Below are positions 1-6,902 of a stretch of 8,318 bases of DNA, one piece after another. How positions within the stretch are numbered: the first letter of the stretch is position 1; every line of letters starts with the position of its first letter. The notes beneath the pieces are model-generated. The model made no database searches and was not told where the DNA came from. It saw nothing but the letters and a program-made list of their open reading frames with translations. The translations under genes were made by a program, and so were the position numbers. Origin of the DNA: Fidelibacterota bacterium (lineage in GTDB: Bacteria > Fidelibacterota > Fidelibacteria > Fidelibacterales > Fidelibacteraceae); assembly GCA_016937825.1 (NCBI GenBank), contig JAFGVT010000030.1, positions 1 to 8,318 of the forward strand, written 5' to 3'.

Positions 1-36
1 ATATTCCCTGAGAGGATAAAGGAGTTTATATAACAT
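1..36 (-). CDS. mraY: MraY, first 12 codons only (phospho-MurNAc-pentapeptide transferase)
   Basis: Directly after the murF stop codon, with no gap, an ATG at 34-36 opens a frame that stays open to the window edge and reads MLYKLLYPLREY. This resembles the N-terminus of MraY proteins, which usually begin with a short amphipathic stretch before the first membrane helix. A ribosome-binding sequence AAAGGA (minus strand, 44-49) lies 7 nt upstream, inside the end of murF. MraY is an integral membrane enzyme that moves phospho-MurNAc-pentapeptide from UDP onto undecaprenyl phosphate to make lipid I. It follows murF in most dcw clusters, so position supports the call as much as the short sequence does. 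The rest of the gene lies outside the window. Confidence 0.8.
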   Translation of the reverse strand, partial: MLYKLLYPLREY

Positions 37-1386
37 TTACATATCCTTTATTAAAGAGATGATTTCTTCCATCGCCATGCCTCGCGAACCTTTGAACAAA
101 ACGATGTCCTCGGCACGAATAACGGTCATCAGGACACCGGCAAGGTCCCGTTTGCTGTGGAAATGCCGAACGGTCAGGATGCCTTCTTCCCGGGCTTTGT
201 TTGCCGTATGAACGCTGTCCTTTCCATAACAGAACAGATAGCTGATATCCGAATCGGCGATCGCTTCGCCGATCATTTCGTGGCTGGAACGCGCTTCGGG
301 ACCCATTTCCAGCATGTCGCCGAACACCATGATCTTTTTCCCGGGGGTGTCCATGTCGACCAGCGCGTCGATCGCATTTTTCACCGAAAGGGGGTTGGCG
401 TTATAGGTGTCGTCGATCAGGGTGATGTCCCCCCAGTGTTCAAGTTTCCCGCGACCGGCCTGCGGCATGAAGGAGGCGATCCGTTCAAAAATCTCCTCGT
501 GGCCGAGGCCCAGTGTTCGGGCGGCGGCATAGGCGGCAACGGCGTTCAAGGCGGCGCCTTTCCCCATGCTCCTCAGCTGCAGGGTGTCTTTATTATAGGA
601 CAGCTTATAGCGGCCCTGGGCATCGACACCTGCCACGGTGAACGCAACATCCGCCGGATTTTCGAGCCCGTAAGAAATTCGCTTCCGCCCGTCCTGAGGA
701 TAGGCCGATACACGCGGGTCGTCCGCATTGATAAAAAGCGTGCCGTCCGGAGCAAGGGCGTCAAAGAGCTCGTATTTTGCTTTTTGTACGTTTTCGATCG
801 AACCGAAACCGCCGATATGGGCATGCGCGATCGCCGTGATCATGCCGTAGTACGGCGGAATGACGGAGCAGAGATCCCGGATCTCTCCGGGCCCCGAAGT
901 GCCCATTTCAATGATCGCGATATCCTCGTCGCCCCGGATCTGAAGCACCGTCATCGGGACACCGATATGGTTGTTGTAGTTTTTTGCGGTTTCCGCCACC
1001 GTCATGCGGGAGCGCAGGACATGCGCGAGCAGGCGGCGGGTTGAGGTCTTTCCGGCGCTTCCGGTAATGGCAAAGACCGGCATCGGGAGCGTTTTTGCGT
1101 ACAAGGCCGCCATATCACGCAGACCGGCATAGGTGTCTTCCACGATGATCAGAGGTTCGTCCGCCGGAGCGGTTTCCGCATAGCCGCGGTTGACCAGTGC
1201 CGCAACGGCGCCGTTCCGGATCGCGGAGGACACGTAGCTGTGCCCGTCGGCATGTTCGCCCTTGAGCGCGCAAAAGAGGTATCCTTCCGGGATGTTCCGC
1301 GAATCGATGCTGACGCCGTCGATCCGTTCCGCAAGAACGTTGCGCAAAGTGAAGGGACCTTGATGTAGTAAGTTCGTTTTCATCAT
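37..1386 (-). CDS. murF: UDP-MurNAc-tripeptide:D-Ala-D-Ala ligase MurF
   Basis: Cytoplasmic ATP-dependent ligase that adds D-alanyl-D-alanine to the UDP-MurNAc-tripeptide, completing the pentapeptide precursor. The protein is 449 aa, the usual family length. The N-terminal substrate domain carries DSR (28-30) and LKGEHADGH (41-49). The central ATPase domain has the P-loop GSAGKTS (109-115), YNNHIGVP (137-144), the metal-binding region IEMGTSGPGEI (159-169) and NADD (220-223). The C-terminal domain has DDTYNANP (325-332), GDMLEMG (356-362) and KGSRGMAMEE (432-441). The P-loop differs slightly from the common GSNGKTT form but keeps the GKT core. Two ATG codons stand in tandem at the start (1384-1386 and 1381-1383). 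The upstream ribosome-binding sequence is weak (GGGGAT) and lies partly in a hairpin. It is the only cluster gene separated from its upstream neighbour by more than a few bases (53 nt after murE). Confidence 0.97.
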   Translation of the reverse strand: MMKTNLLHQGPFTLRNVLAERIDGVSIDSRNIPEGYLFCALKGEHADGHSYVSSAIRNGAVAALVNRGYAETAPADEPLIIVEDTYAGLRDMAALYAKTLPMPVFAITGSAGKTSTRRLLAHVLRSRMTVAETAKNYNNHIGVPMTVLQIRGDEDIAIIEMGTSGPGEIRDLCSVIPPYYGMITAIAHAHIGGFGSIENVQKAKYELFDALAPDGTLFINADDPRVSAYPQDGRKRISYGLENPADVAFTVAGVDAQGRYKLSYNKDTLQLRSMGKGAALNAVAAYAAARTLGLGHEEIFERIASFMPQAGRGKLEHWGDITLIDDTYNANPLSVKNAIDALVDMDTPGKKIMVFGDMLEMGPEARSSHEMIGEAIADSDISYLFCYGKDSVHTANKAREEGILTVRHFHSKRDLAGVLMTVIRAEDIVLFKGSRGMAMEEIISLIKDM

Positions 1387-1397
1387 ATTTTTAGGAT

Positions 1398-1429
1398 CCC
1401 CGGTACGAAGAGGGATCTCCGTACCGGGG
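1398..1429 (-). promoter_or_regulatory. Hairpin in the murE-murF gap covering the murF ribosome-binding site
   Basis: The arms CCCCGGTACG (1398-1407) and CGTACCGGGG (1420-1429) are perfect 10-bp inverted repeats around a 12-nt loop. The loop can add a GAG/CTC stem with a GGAT tetraloop (1410-1419). In the murF transcript the 3' arm ends in GGGG, followed by ATCCTAAAAAT and the ATG pair at 1386. That GGGG-AT is the only purine-rich sequence at a plausible distance (about 11 nt), so a folded hairpin would hide most of it. There is no U-tract after either arm, so it does not look like an intrinsic terminator. It could restrain murF translation, stabilise or mark processing of the mRNA, or be a neutral intergenic palindrome. 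Confidence 0.6.
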
Positions 1430-1439
1430 TGGTAGAGGG

Positions 1440-2888
1440 TTAGCTTGATGTCTCCAGTTGTTCAATGATCTCTTTATCGTTAAAGGGGATCCTTTCCCCT
1501 TTGATTTCCATATAGGTTTCGGCTCCCTTGCCGAGGATCATCAGCAGGTCACCCGGTTCGGAGTTTTGGTAAGCGCGGACAATGGCTTCCCTGCGGTCCA
1601 GGCAAACGCTGACCCGGCCTGCGCTGCGCATCCCTTTCATGATGGCCTTCGCGATCAGCTGGGGCTGTTCGTTCCGGGGATTGTCGTTGGTGAGAATGAT
1701 CGTATCGGCGTATTTCTCAGCGACCGCTCCCATCAGGGGGCGCTTGCCGTGGTCCCGGTCCCCGCCGCATCCGAAAAGGGTGATCAGGCGTTTTCTTCCT
1801 TCCAGCGCCGACGCGGTTTTAAGGGCTTTTTCCATGGCGTCCGGGGTGTGGGCGTAATCGATGACGGCCGTGCCGCGCCGGGTCGGGACCATTTCCATGC
1901 GGCCTGCAATGGGTTTGAAGGGAAAGTAGTCAAGATCCAGGGTGCTGTCCGGGAACAGACTTTGCCAGCAGGCGATGCCGCCGGCGATATTTTCGGCATT
2001 AAAGGCGCCGAGCAGGGGAGCGGCGACCTGAACGGTCCCTTTCCTTGTCCGAAGCTCTCCGTGGATCCCATGGACCGAAAGGCTCAGGCTGCGGAAATGC
2101 ACGTCGGCGGAAACATCGTTCACGGCATAGGAGACCCGGGGTGTTTTCAGGGAAGCGTAGAGGCGCTTTCCGTAGGGATCGTCCGTGTTGACGATGCCGG
2201 CGCCGCCGGGCTTCAGCTGATCGAAAAGGTGCGATTTGGTTAAAAAATAATCTTCCATATTGCGGTGAAAATCCAGATGGTCCTGCGTGAGATTGGTAAA
2301 TACCGCGGCGTTGAACAGGAGCGTCCGCACCCGGTGCAGGGCGATGGCATGGGAGGAAACCTCCATGAAAACGGCATTGACATTCTGCCGGGCAAAGCCA
2401 TCGAACAGTCCGGCAAGCTCGATGCTTTCCGGCGTCGTGCGTTCTCCTTCCTGCTTCTGGTAAGGCGTTTTGACTCCCAGCGTGCCGATCAGCGCGGGCG
2501 TCAGCCCTTCCGCTTCGGCAAGCTGATAAAGAAGATGCGCGATGGTCGTTTTCCCGTTGGTCCCTGTAATGCCGGTCAGGGCGAATGGGGCTTCGGCCGT
2601 GCGGTAAAAACGATAGCTCAGTTCCGCCAGGGCGATCCGGGTATTCTCAACGACGACCTGCGGGCAGGCGCAGTCGACGGGATGCTCCACCACGCAGGCG
2701 ACGGCGCCGCGGGCGACCGCATCGCGGACGTACTCATGTCCGTCGGAATGGAATCCTTTGATGGCGACGAACAGCGATCCCGGCGCGACCTTCCTGGAAT
2801 CGTAGTCGAGCCGGCTGAAGATCAGATCTTCGCCCGTATAGGCGGAACTGAAACGCACCTGCTTCAAAAGGGTCTTCAGGCGTATCAT
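1440..2888 (-). CDS. murE: UDP-MurNAc-L-Ala-D-Glu:meso-diaminopimelate ligase MurE
   Basis: Cytoplasmic Mur ligase that adds the third residue of the peptidoglycan stem peptide. The 482-aa length is normal. Visible motifs are DSR (30-32), the P-loop GTNGKTT (109-115), TTPE (151-154), MEVSSHA (175-181), NLTQDHLDFH (199-208), Lys218 at the position of the carbamylated lysine, NTDD (234-237), DYAHTPD (344-350), GCGGDRD (373-379) and DNPRNE (402-407). In this family DNPR marks enzymes that accept meso-diaminopimelate, whereas lysine enzymes differ there, so an mDAP-type peptidoglycan is inferred. The ATG overlaps the ftsI stop as ATGA. A strong ribosome-binding site GGAGG (2896-2900) lies 7 nt upstream inside ftsI, so both coupling and independent initiation are possible. 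Confidence 0.97.
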   Translation of the reverse strand: MIRLKTLLKQVRFSSAYTGEDLIFSRLDYDSRKVAPGSLFVAIKGFHSDGHEYVRDAVARGAVACVVEHPVDCACPQVVVENTRIALAELSYRFYRTAEAPFALTGITGTNGKTTIAHLLYQLAEAEGLTPALIGTLGVKTPYQKQEGERTTPESIELAGLFDGFARQNVNAVFMEVSSHAIALHRVRTLLFNAAVFTNLTQDHLDFHRNMEDYFLTKSHLFDQLKPGGAGIVNTDDPYGKRLYASLKTPRVSYAVNDVSADVHFRSLSLSVHGIHGELRTRKGTVQVAAPLLGAFNAENIAGGIACWQSLFPDSTLDLDYFPFKPIAGRMEMVPTRRGTAVIDYAHTPDAMEKALKTASALEGRKRLITLFGCGGDRDHGKRPLMGAVAEKYADTIILTNDNPRNEQPQLIAKAIMKGMRSAGRVSVCLDRREAIVRAYQNSEPGDLLMILGKGAETYMEIKGERIPFNDKEIIEQLETSS

Positions 2889-4954
2889 GGGCGCACCTCC
2901 AGCCGGCAGATCGCCTGCTCTTTAAGAAAGGTGCCGGGCGCGGGATCCTGGCGGCTGACCTTGCCGCGGGTGGCGCCGCTCAGGACCTGAAGTCCGATCG
3001 CCCGAAGTGTTTGTTCCGCGTTCAGAATATGCATGCCGGTGACGTCCGGCATAATGATATCATACGCTTCCGTGTCAATGCCGTCTGACGACGAGCCTGT
3101 TTTCACGGATTCGGGAATGAGGGCGGGCGCAGCTTCTTCGGCGTGGTATGCCGGAGTGTTCCGGCTGCTGTGCAAAAGGGAAAGCAGAAGACGCGAATTG
3201 TTTTTACTGCTTTCGGAGATCTTTTCTTCCGCCGGTTCGGGTTTGGGCAGGGCATTGTAGATCGTATGGAAGTTGGGTGTGTTGATCATGCGTGTGAAGA
3301 CGTTCCTGACCGCCGGCGCTGCGGACGTCCCCCCGTGATGCAGTCCGAAGGCCGGTTCGCTGATCATGATGCCGCAGAGCAGCACGGGATTGTTCGCAGG
3401 GAAAAATGCGACGAAGGACGCGTCGTATTTATTGTTCGAGTACTTGCCGTCCACGACCTTCTGGGCGGTTCCGGTCTTTCCCGCAATGTGATAGCCCTGA
3501 ATTTGCGCCCGGGTAGCGGTGCCCGAATTGACCACCTCTTCCAGCATGGACTGCATGATCACGGCCGTTTCTTTCTTAATGACCCTGCGCACGGGGTTGA
3601 CCTTGAGTTCGCCGGTCAGCTTGTTCTTTTCATTGTAGGTGGCAAATAAAATATTGGGTTTCAGCAGCATGCCGCCGTTGGCGATGGCGCTGTAGGCGGA
3701 CATGATCTGCATTAAGGTGACCGCAACGCCCTGACCCATGGCGATCTGGGAAAATCCGACGCCGCTCCATTTATCGGGGGTTTTGAGCAATCCGCCCGAT
3801 TCGCCCCAAAGCCCGATCGCGGTGGGTTCGCCGAATCCGTACTTCCGGCACATGTCGTAGAGCGGCCGGTCGCCCAGCTGCTGAGCGATCTTGCCGGCGC
3901 CGATATTGGAAGAGTAGGTGATGATCTCTTCGACCGTAAGCCACTCGTGGGGCTTTGTGTCGTGGATGACGCGGTCCTTGACCGTCCATTCGCCGTTCTC
4001 ACAAAAGATCCGGCTGGTGGGCGTAAAAAGATTGTTCTCGAGCGCCGCCGTGACGGGGACGAACTTAAAGATGGACCCGGGCTCGAACTGGTCCGCGATC
4101 ACCCGGTTGCGCCGGATCTCCGGCGTCGAGTTGCGGATCTTGTTGGGATTGAAGGCGGGGTAGTTCGACATGGCCAGGATCTCGCCGCTGCGGGGGTCCA
4201 TGATGACGCCCATGCCGCTGACGCCCTTGTTCTTCCGAACGGCGTCCGCAAGCTCTTCGTCAAGAATGATCTGGTATTCGATATCCAGCGTGAGCTGGAC
4301 GTTCCCGCCCCGGATCGCCGGCTTCGTTTTCGCGCTTTCCAGGGTGATGACATCTCCGTGCTTGTCGCGCTGGATCATCTGATAGCCCTTTTCCCCCTTC
4401 AGGACCGAATCGTAGTATTGTTCGATGCCGGACTGTCCGGTCCCGTCATCCCACAGAAAACCCAGCAATTGTCCCGCCGCTTCCTGATAGGGGTAGGTTC
4501 GGCTCATTTTTTTGTCGTATTTCAGGCCGTGGCAGGCGTTATCGCTTTGCAGCTGATCGACAATCTCGGGACGGACCTGCGCTTCCAGGATATAAAAGGC
4601 GTTTTGTTTTTTAAATTGACTGCGGTAAAAATCCGGGGTCTTGTCGAAGGCTTTAGCCAGCGAACGGAAGGCGTTCTCGGGTTCAAGCAAGTCGATATAG
4701 CGCGCCCCGATGCTGTATTCGATAATGTTATCGGCAAGGATGTTGCCGTTTCGGTCCAGAATAAGGCCGCGCTCGGGAAGAATGTCCTCCGTGCGCATGC
4801 CCTGGCTGTCTGCATAGCCCCGGAGATCCATGGAATCGAAAAGCTGAATGGATGCGAGACGGATCAGGATAAAGAGCAGGCACAGCAGCACGATGCCGGT
4901 AATGACGGCAACGCGAAACGAGTACGTATCCCGGGTTTTGGTGATCTCGTCCAT
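2885..4954 (-). CDS. ftsI: Division-type class B penicillin-binding protein (FtsI/PBP3-like) with C-terminal PASTA domain
   Basis: Septal transpeptidase that cross-links new peptidoglycan, working with FtsW. The 689-aa protein has a short cytoplasmic N-terminus and one membrane helix (about 14-36), then the PBP dimerisation domain starting with ERGLILDRNGNILA (61-74). The transpeptidase domain has SIFK (294-297, catalytic Ser294), SSN (348-350) and KTGTA (493-497). After an Ala/Glu/Ser-rich linker (about 565-630), one PASTA domain fills 632-689 (MPDVTGM at 635-641, DPAPGT at 670-675). The active-site tetrad is SIFK, not the more common STFK. One PASTA domain is seen in FCB-group FtsI and in firmicute PBP2x/SpoVD types. 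Position between an ftsL-like gene and murE favours division over a sporulation role. The ATG overlaps the ftsL stop by one base (TAATG), with AAGGA close upstream (4959-4963). Confidence 0.94.
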   Translation of the reverse strand: MDEITKTRDTYSFRVAVITGIVLLCLLFILIRLASIQLFDSMDLRGYADSQGMRTEDILPERGLILDRNGNILADNIIEYSIGARYIDLLEPENAFRSLAKAFDKTPDFYRSQFKKQNAFYILEAQVRPEIVDQLQSDNACHGLKYDKKMSRTYPYQEAAGQLLGFLWDDGTGQSGIEQYYDSVLKGEKGYQMIQRDKHGDVITLESAKTKPAIRGGNVQLTLDIEYQIILDEELADAVRKNKGVSGMGVIMDPRSGEILAMSNYPAFNPNKIRNSTPEIRRNRVIADQFEPGSIFKFVPVTAALENNLFTPTSRIFCENGEWTVKDRVIHDTKPHEWLTVEEIITYSSNIGAGKIAQQLGDRPLYDMCRKYGFGEPTAIGLWGESGGLLKTPDKWSGVGFSQIAMGQGVAVTLMQIMSAYSAIANGGMLLKPNILFATYNEKNKLTGELKVNPVRRVIKKETAVIMQSMLEEVVNSGTATRAQIQGYHIAGKTGTAQKVVDGKYSNNKYDASFVAFFPANNPVLLCGIMISEPAFGLHHGGTSAAPAVRNVFTRMINTPNFHTIYNALPKPEPAEEKISESSKNNSRLLLSLLHSSRNTPAYHAEEAAPALIPESVKTGSSSDGIDTEAYDIIMPDVTGMHILNAEQTLRAIGLQVLSGATRGKVSRQDPAPGTFLKEQAICRLEVRP

Positions 4955-5283
4955 TACTTCCTTTTCCTGATGATGATCGCATCGGCCTGCGGCGTGGAAT
5001 TGACCAGTCCGAGCCGCTCATGCGCGATACGCTGAATGTTCCCCGGCCGCGACAGTTCGTTGATCTCGTTCCTCAGGTACACGACCTCCTGCTGTTTTGC
5101 CGTACATGCATTGCTTAAGGCCAGGTTGCCCGCGATCACGGAGTTCAGGCCGTTCCGGACGTACATATAGGCCACAAGGGTTGACACAAGCAGCAGCAAG
5201 AGCAGAAAGAAGAAAAGGTAAGGATTTTCGATCCAGTGCATGAATCCCTTCTGCTGGCGTGTGCGGATCGGCGGACGGCTCAT
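4954..5283 (-). CDS. ftsL: FtsL-like septum-formation protein (FtsL/DivIC family)
   Basis: Small bitopic membrane protein of 109 aa. It has a basic cytoplasmic tail (1-20) and one strongly hydrophobic helix (about 21-42), then a periplasmic heptad-like segment (about 45-80). It ends with the family signature NIQRIAHERLGLV (82-94) and a basic tail (RKRK). FtsL proteins form a coiled coil with FtsB/DivIC and link the early division ring to FtsW-FtsI. Sequence is poorly conserved in this family, so the call rests on topology, the C-terminal motif and position between rsmH and ftsI. I chose the ATG at 5281-5283 because it forms an ATGA overlap with the rsmH stop. The frame could open at a GTG (5302-5304), adding 7 residues inside rsmH, but nothing favours it. 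No good ribosome-binding site is seen, which fits translational coupling to rsmH. Confidence 0.85.
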   Translation of the reverse strand: MSRPPIRTRQQKGFMHWIENPYLFFFLLLLLLVSTLVAYMYVRNGLNSVIAGNLALSNACTAKQQEVVYLRNEINELSRPGNIQRIAHERLGLVNSTPQADAIIIRKRK

Positions 5284-6197
5284 AGTTTTTCTATCACGCG
5301 GCACTTGGCGCTGCGGCTCCGCGGGTTAAGGGTGATCTCTTCTTCGGAAGGGAGAAGGGGTTTTCGGGTTATTTTTTTTGCAACGGCTTTGTGCCCGCAG
5401 GTGCAGACCGGGTCCTGCGGGGGACAGATGCAGTCGCTGACGGCATCCAGAAAGGTCTGCTTGACGATACGGTCCTCAAGGGAATGATAGGATATTACGA
5501 CGATCCTGCCGCCCGAACGCAGCATGCCGATCGAGGTATTCAGCGCATTCTGGAGCGAATCCAGTTCGCGGTTGACCTCGATGCGCAAAGCCTGAAAGAT
5601 CCGGGCGAGCGATTTGTTGACATGGGGGCCGTGGACGATCGTGCGGACGCAGGCGCTCAGGGCCGACGTCGTGCGGTAGGGGCGTGTTTCGACAATGCGG
5701 CGGGCGATCCGGCCCGAAAAACGTTCTTCGCCGTAATTCCGGAAGATTCGAGTCAGATCTTCTCTCGAATAAGTGTTGATGACATCCGCTGCCGTCATGC
5801 CCGTGTTTCCCATGCGCATATCCAATGGTCCGTCCTGCATAAAGCTGAAACCGCGCTCGGGAGAGTCGATCTCCATGGAGGAAACCCCCAGATCGAAGAG
5901 GATCCCGTCAAACTGCGTAAGGTCCTGCGCGTACAATTCAACTTTCAGTTTGTCAAAATTATTTTGGACAAATACAACGTTCTTATAGTGCGCCAAACGC
6001 GTCTGAGCAAACGCGAGTGCGGCCGGATCCAGGTCAAAGCAGAACAAACGCCCCTTTGGCGACAGCTTTCCGCAAATTTCCAGAGAATGACCGCCCAGCC
6101 CACAGGTTGCATCGATATACACGCCTGTCGGTTTGGTCACGAGCTGCTCCACAGCCTCATGAAGCAATACCGGCGTGTGCTGGTAGGAAATTGACAT
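5280..6197 (-). CDS. rsmH: 16S rRNA (cytosine(1402)-N(4))-methyltransferase RsmH (MraW)
   Basis: S-adenosylmethionine-dependent enzyme that methylates N4 of C1402 in the decoding centre of 16S rRNA. The 305-aa protein has family hallmarks in order: HTPVLLHE (7-14), the SAM-binding DATCGLGGHS (29-38), FDLDPAA (54-60), FDLGVSSMEID (101-111), ERGFSF (114-119), PLDMRM (124-129), YGEERFSGRIARRI (155-168), ARIFQALRIEVN (198-209) and SYHSLEDRIVK (236-246). A cysteine pair-of-pairs C256/C258 and C265/C267 is followed by the C-terminal RSRSAKCRVIE. Only 7 nt separate its ATG from the mraZ stop. The purine-rich sequence AGGGAG spans the mraZ TAG, giving a short 3-nt spacing. Its stop overlaps the ftsL start. 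Confidence 0.98.
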   Translation of the reverse strand: MSISYQHTPVLLHEAVEQLVTKPTGVYIDATCGLGGHSLEICGKLSPKGRLFCFDLDPAALAFAQTRLAHYKNVVFVQNNFDKLKVELYAQDLTQFDGILFDLGVSSMEIDSPERGFSFMQDGPLDMRMGNTGMTAADVINTYSREDLTRIFRNYGEERFSGRIARRIVETRPYRTTSALSACVRTIVHGPHVNKSLARIFQALRIEVNRELDSLQNALNTSIGMLRSGGRIVVISYHSLEDRIVKQTFLDAVSDCICPPQDPVCTCGHKAVAKKITRKPLLPSEEEITLNPRSRSAKCRVIEKL

Positions 6198-6204
6198 TAT
6201 CTCC

Positions 6205-6672
6205 CTAGATTAATGGCAATTGCTCAAGTTTTTCAAAATCACTGTCTGTTAGTGGGGTATTTTCTTCGTGACGCCTCAGTTCCTCCGGATCCCATATCTC
6301 CATAAAATCGATCATCCCGATGATCACCGCATTCCCGTTGTCCTTGATCCCGGCCATCTCCATGAGCTTTGGGGTCAGCATGATGCGGCCCTGGCTGTCC
6401 AGCGGGCAATGCGATGCGTTCTGCGTGAACTGCCGCAGGAAATTCCTGTGCGTTCGGTTCACCAGCTGCATCGATGATGTGATCTTATCACGCAACGCGA
6501 TCCACTTGGGAAGCGGAAACACGTCGATATGATTTGAATCCAGACCCTTCGAAATGACGACCTCGCTGACGTTTTCATCGACCATGATCTTACGGAATCG
6601 TGACGGTATATTGACACGATGCTTTGCGTCGATCGAGTAATTGAATTCGCCTGTGAAGTCTGAATAACCCAC
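6205..6672 (-). CDS. mraZ: Transcriptional regulator MraZ
   Basis: First gene of the cluster. MraZ is a nucleoid-associated DNA-binding protein with two SpoVT/AbrB-like halves, known in E. coli to repress its own dcw promoter. The two halves are visible here: FTGEFNYSIDAKHRVNIPSRFR (6-27) with the DxxxR motif at 15-19, and CPLDSQGRIMLTPKL (89-103) with DSQGR at 92-96. The first motif reads DAKHR where DAKGR is usual. I chose GTG at 6670-6672 (155 aa). The frame stays open to a TTG at 6706-6708 (167 aa), but the GTG has AAAGGA 9 nt upstream and puts FTGEF near the N-terminus as in relatives. The TTG would sit only about 15 nt after the predicted transcription start, without a good ribosome-binding site. 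The C-terminal 25 residues are acidic and poorly conserved. Confidence 0.93.
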   Translation of the reverse strand: MGYSDFTGEFNYSIDAKHRVNIPSRFRKIMVDENVSEVVISKGLDSNHIDVFPLPKWIALRDKITSSMQLVNRTHRNFLRQFTQNASHCPLDSQGRIMLTPKLMEMAGIKDNGNAVIIGMIDFMEIWDPEELRRHEENTPLTDSDFEKLEQLPLI

Positions 6673-6681
6673 TCTACCTAA

Positions 6682-6687
6682 TCCTTT
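6682..6687 (-). promoter_or_regulatory. Ribosome-binding site AAAGGA that favours the GTG start of mraZ
   Basis: Reads AAAGGA on the minus strand, 9 nt before the GTG at 6672, following an A-rich stretch. It would lie inside the coding region if the upstream TTG (6708) were the start, which is one reason to prefer the GTG. Confidence 0.55.
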
Positions 6688-6713
6688 TTTACCTTCTGTA
6701 TGGATCAAGATAA

Positions 6714-6747
6714 CCCATAATCTCCCACAAATCTACACCATCACCCA
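6714..6747 (-). promoter_or_regulatory. Candidate MraZ boxes: TGGG repeats with exact 10-bp period
   Basis: On the minus strand, four successive 10-bp units begin TGGGT, TGTAG, TGGGA and TGGGT (complement CCCA at 6744-6747, 6724-6727 and 6714-6717; degenerate TACA at 6734-6737). E. coli MraZ binds TGGGN direct repeats separated by 5 nt, which is the same 10-bp period, in the promoter of its own operon. The degenerate unit coincides with the predicted -10 element (6730-6735), so its deviation is explained if the promoter sequence took priority. The array covers the spacer, the -10 and the start of the transcript, as expected for autorepression. The match to a known family rule and the location just upstream of mraZ make this assignment fairly strong. 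Confidence 0.72.
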
Positions 6748-6758
6748 CAAATATGCAA
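6730..6758 (-). promoter_or_regulatory. Candidate sigma70-type promoter of the mraZ-led dcw operon
   Basis: Minus strand TTGCAT (6753-6758), a 17-nt spacer and TAGATT (6730-6735). Matches to consensus are modest (3/6 and 4/6), but the spacing is ideal, the region is AT-rich and the gene start lies downstream at 6672. The predicted transcript would start near 6723, leaving a leader of about 50 nt before the GTG. The TGGG repeats overlap it. Confidence 0.5.
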
Positions 6759-6818
6759 GAAATATTTCATTTTCTGGTATTTTTTAGTTAGAGACGAACG
6801 AAGCGGATCTTTCTTTAA

Positions 6819-6839
6819 AAAACTTGCCCCAAGTTTTTT
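6819..6839. repeat. Inverted 21-bp palindromic element, copy A
   Basis: This 21-bp sequence is the exact reverse complement of 6926-6946. Its core is CTTGCCCCAAG flanked by A-runs on the left and T-runs on the right, so the copy is itself palindromic: AAAACTTG and CAAGTTTT around CCC, extending to 10-bp arms using 6817-6839. It lies about 60 bp upstream of the predicted -35 of the dcw promoter. A T-rich run follows on the plus strand, giving a terminator-like look, but the stem has only two G:C pairs and no gene ends here. A protein-binding operator is the more natural reading; no regulator is recognised. Confidence 0.7.
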
Positions 6840-6902
6840 TTAGTTTTTTCGGGGGAGCGGGCGTATTTTTATTCCGGTTTTGCTGCGGTATCTATGGATT
6901 TC

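Noticed and set aside
3947..5035. Long plus-strand open frame (362 codons) opposite ftsI, and similar ones opposite murF (157-1044), murE (1458-2243, 2265-2990) and rsmH (5391-6194)
   Set aside because: These lie fully antisense to genes with unmistakable family motifs. Their predicted proteins show no family likeness, and long antisense frames are common opposite codon-biased G+C-rich genes.
5284..5304. GTG at 5302-5304 as the ftsL start
   Set aside because: It would extend the overlap with rsmH to 25 nt without a ribosome-binding site; the ATG at 5281-5283 forms the standard ATGA junction.
6817..6850. Copy A of the 21-bp repeat as an intrinsic terminator (stem followed by T-run on the plus strand)
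   Set aside because: The stem has only two G:C pairs, both flanking genes point away from it so nothing needs terminating, and the same sequence recurs inverted at 6926-6946, which fits an operator or repeat better.
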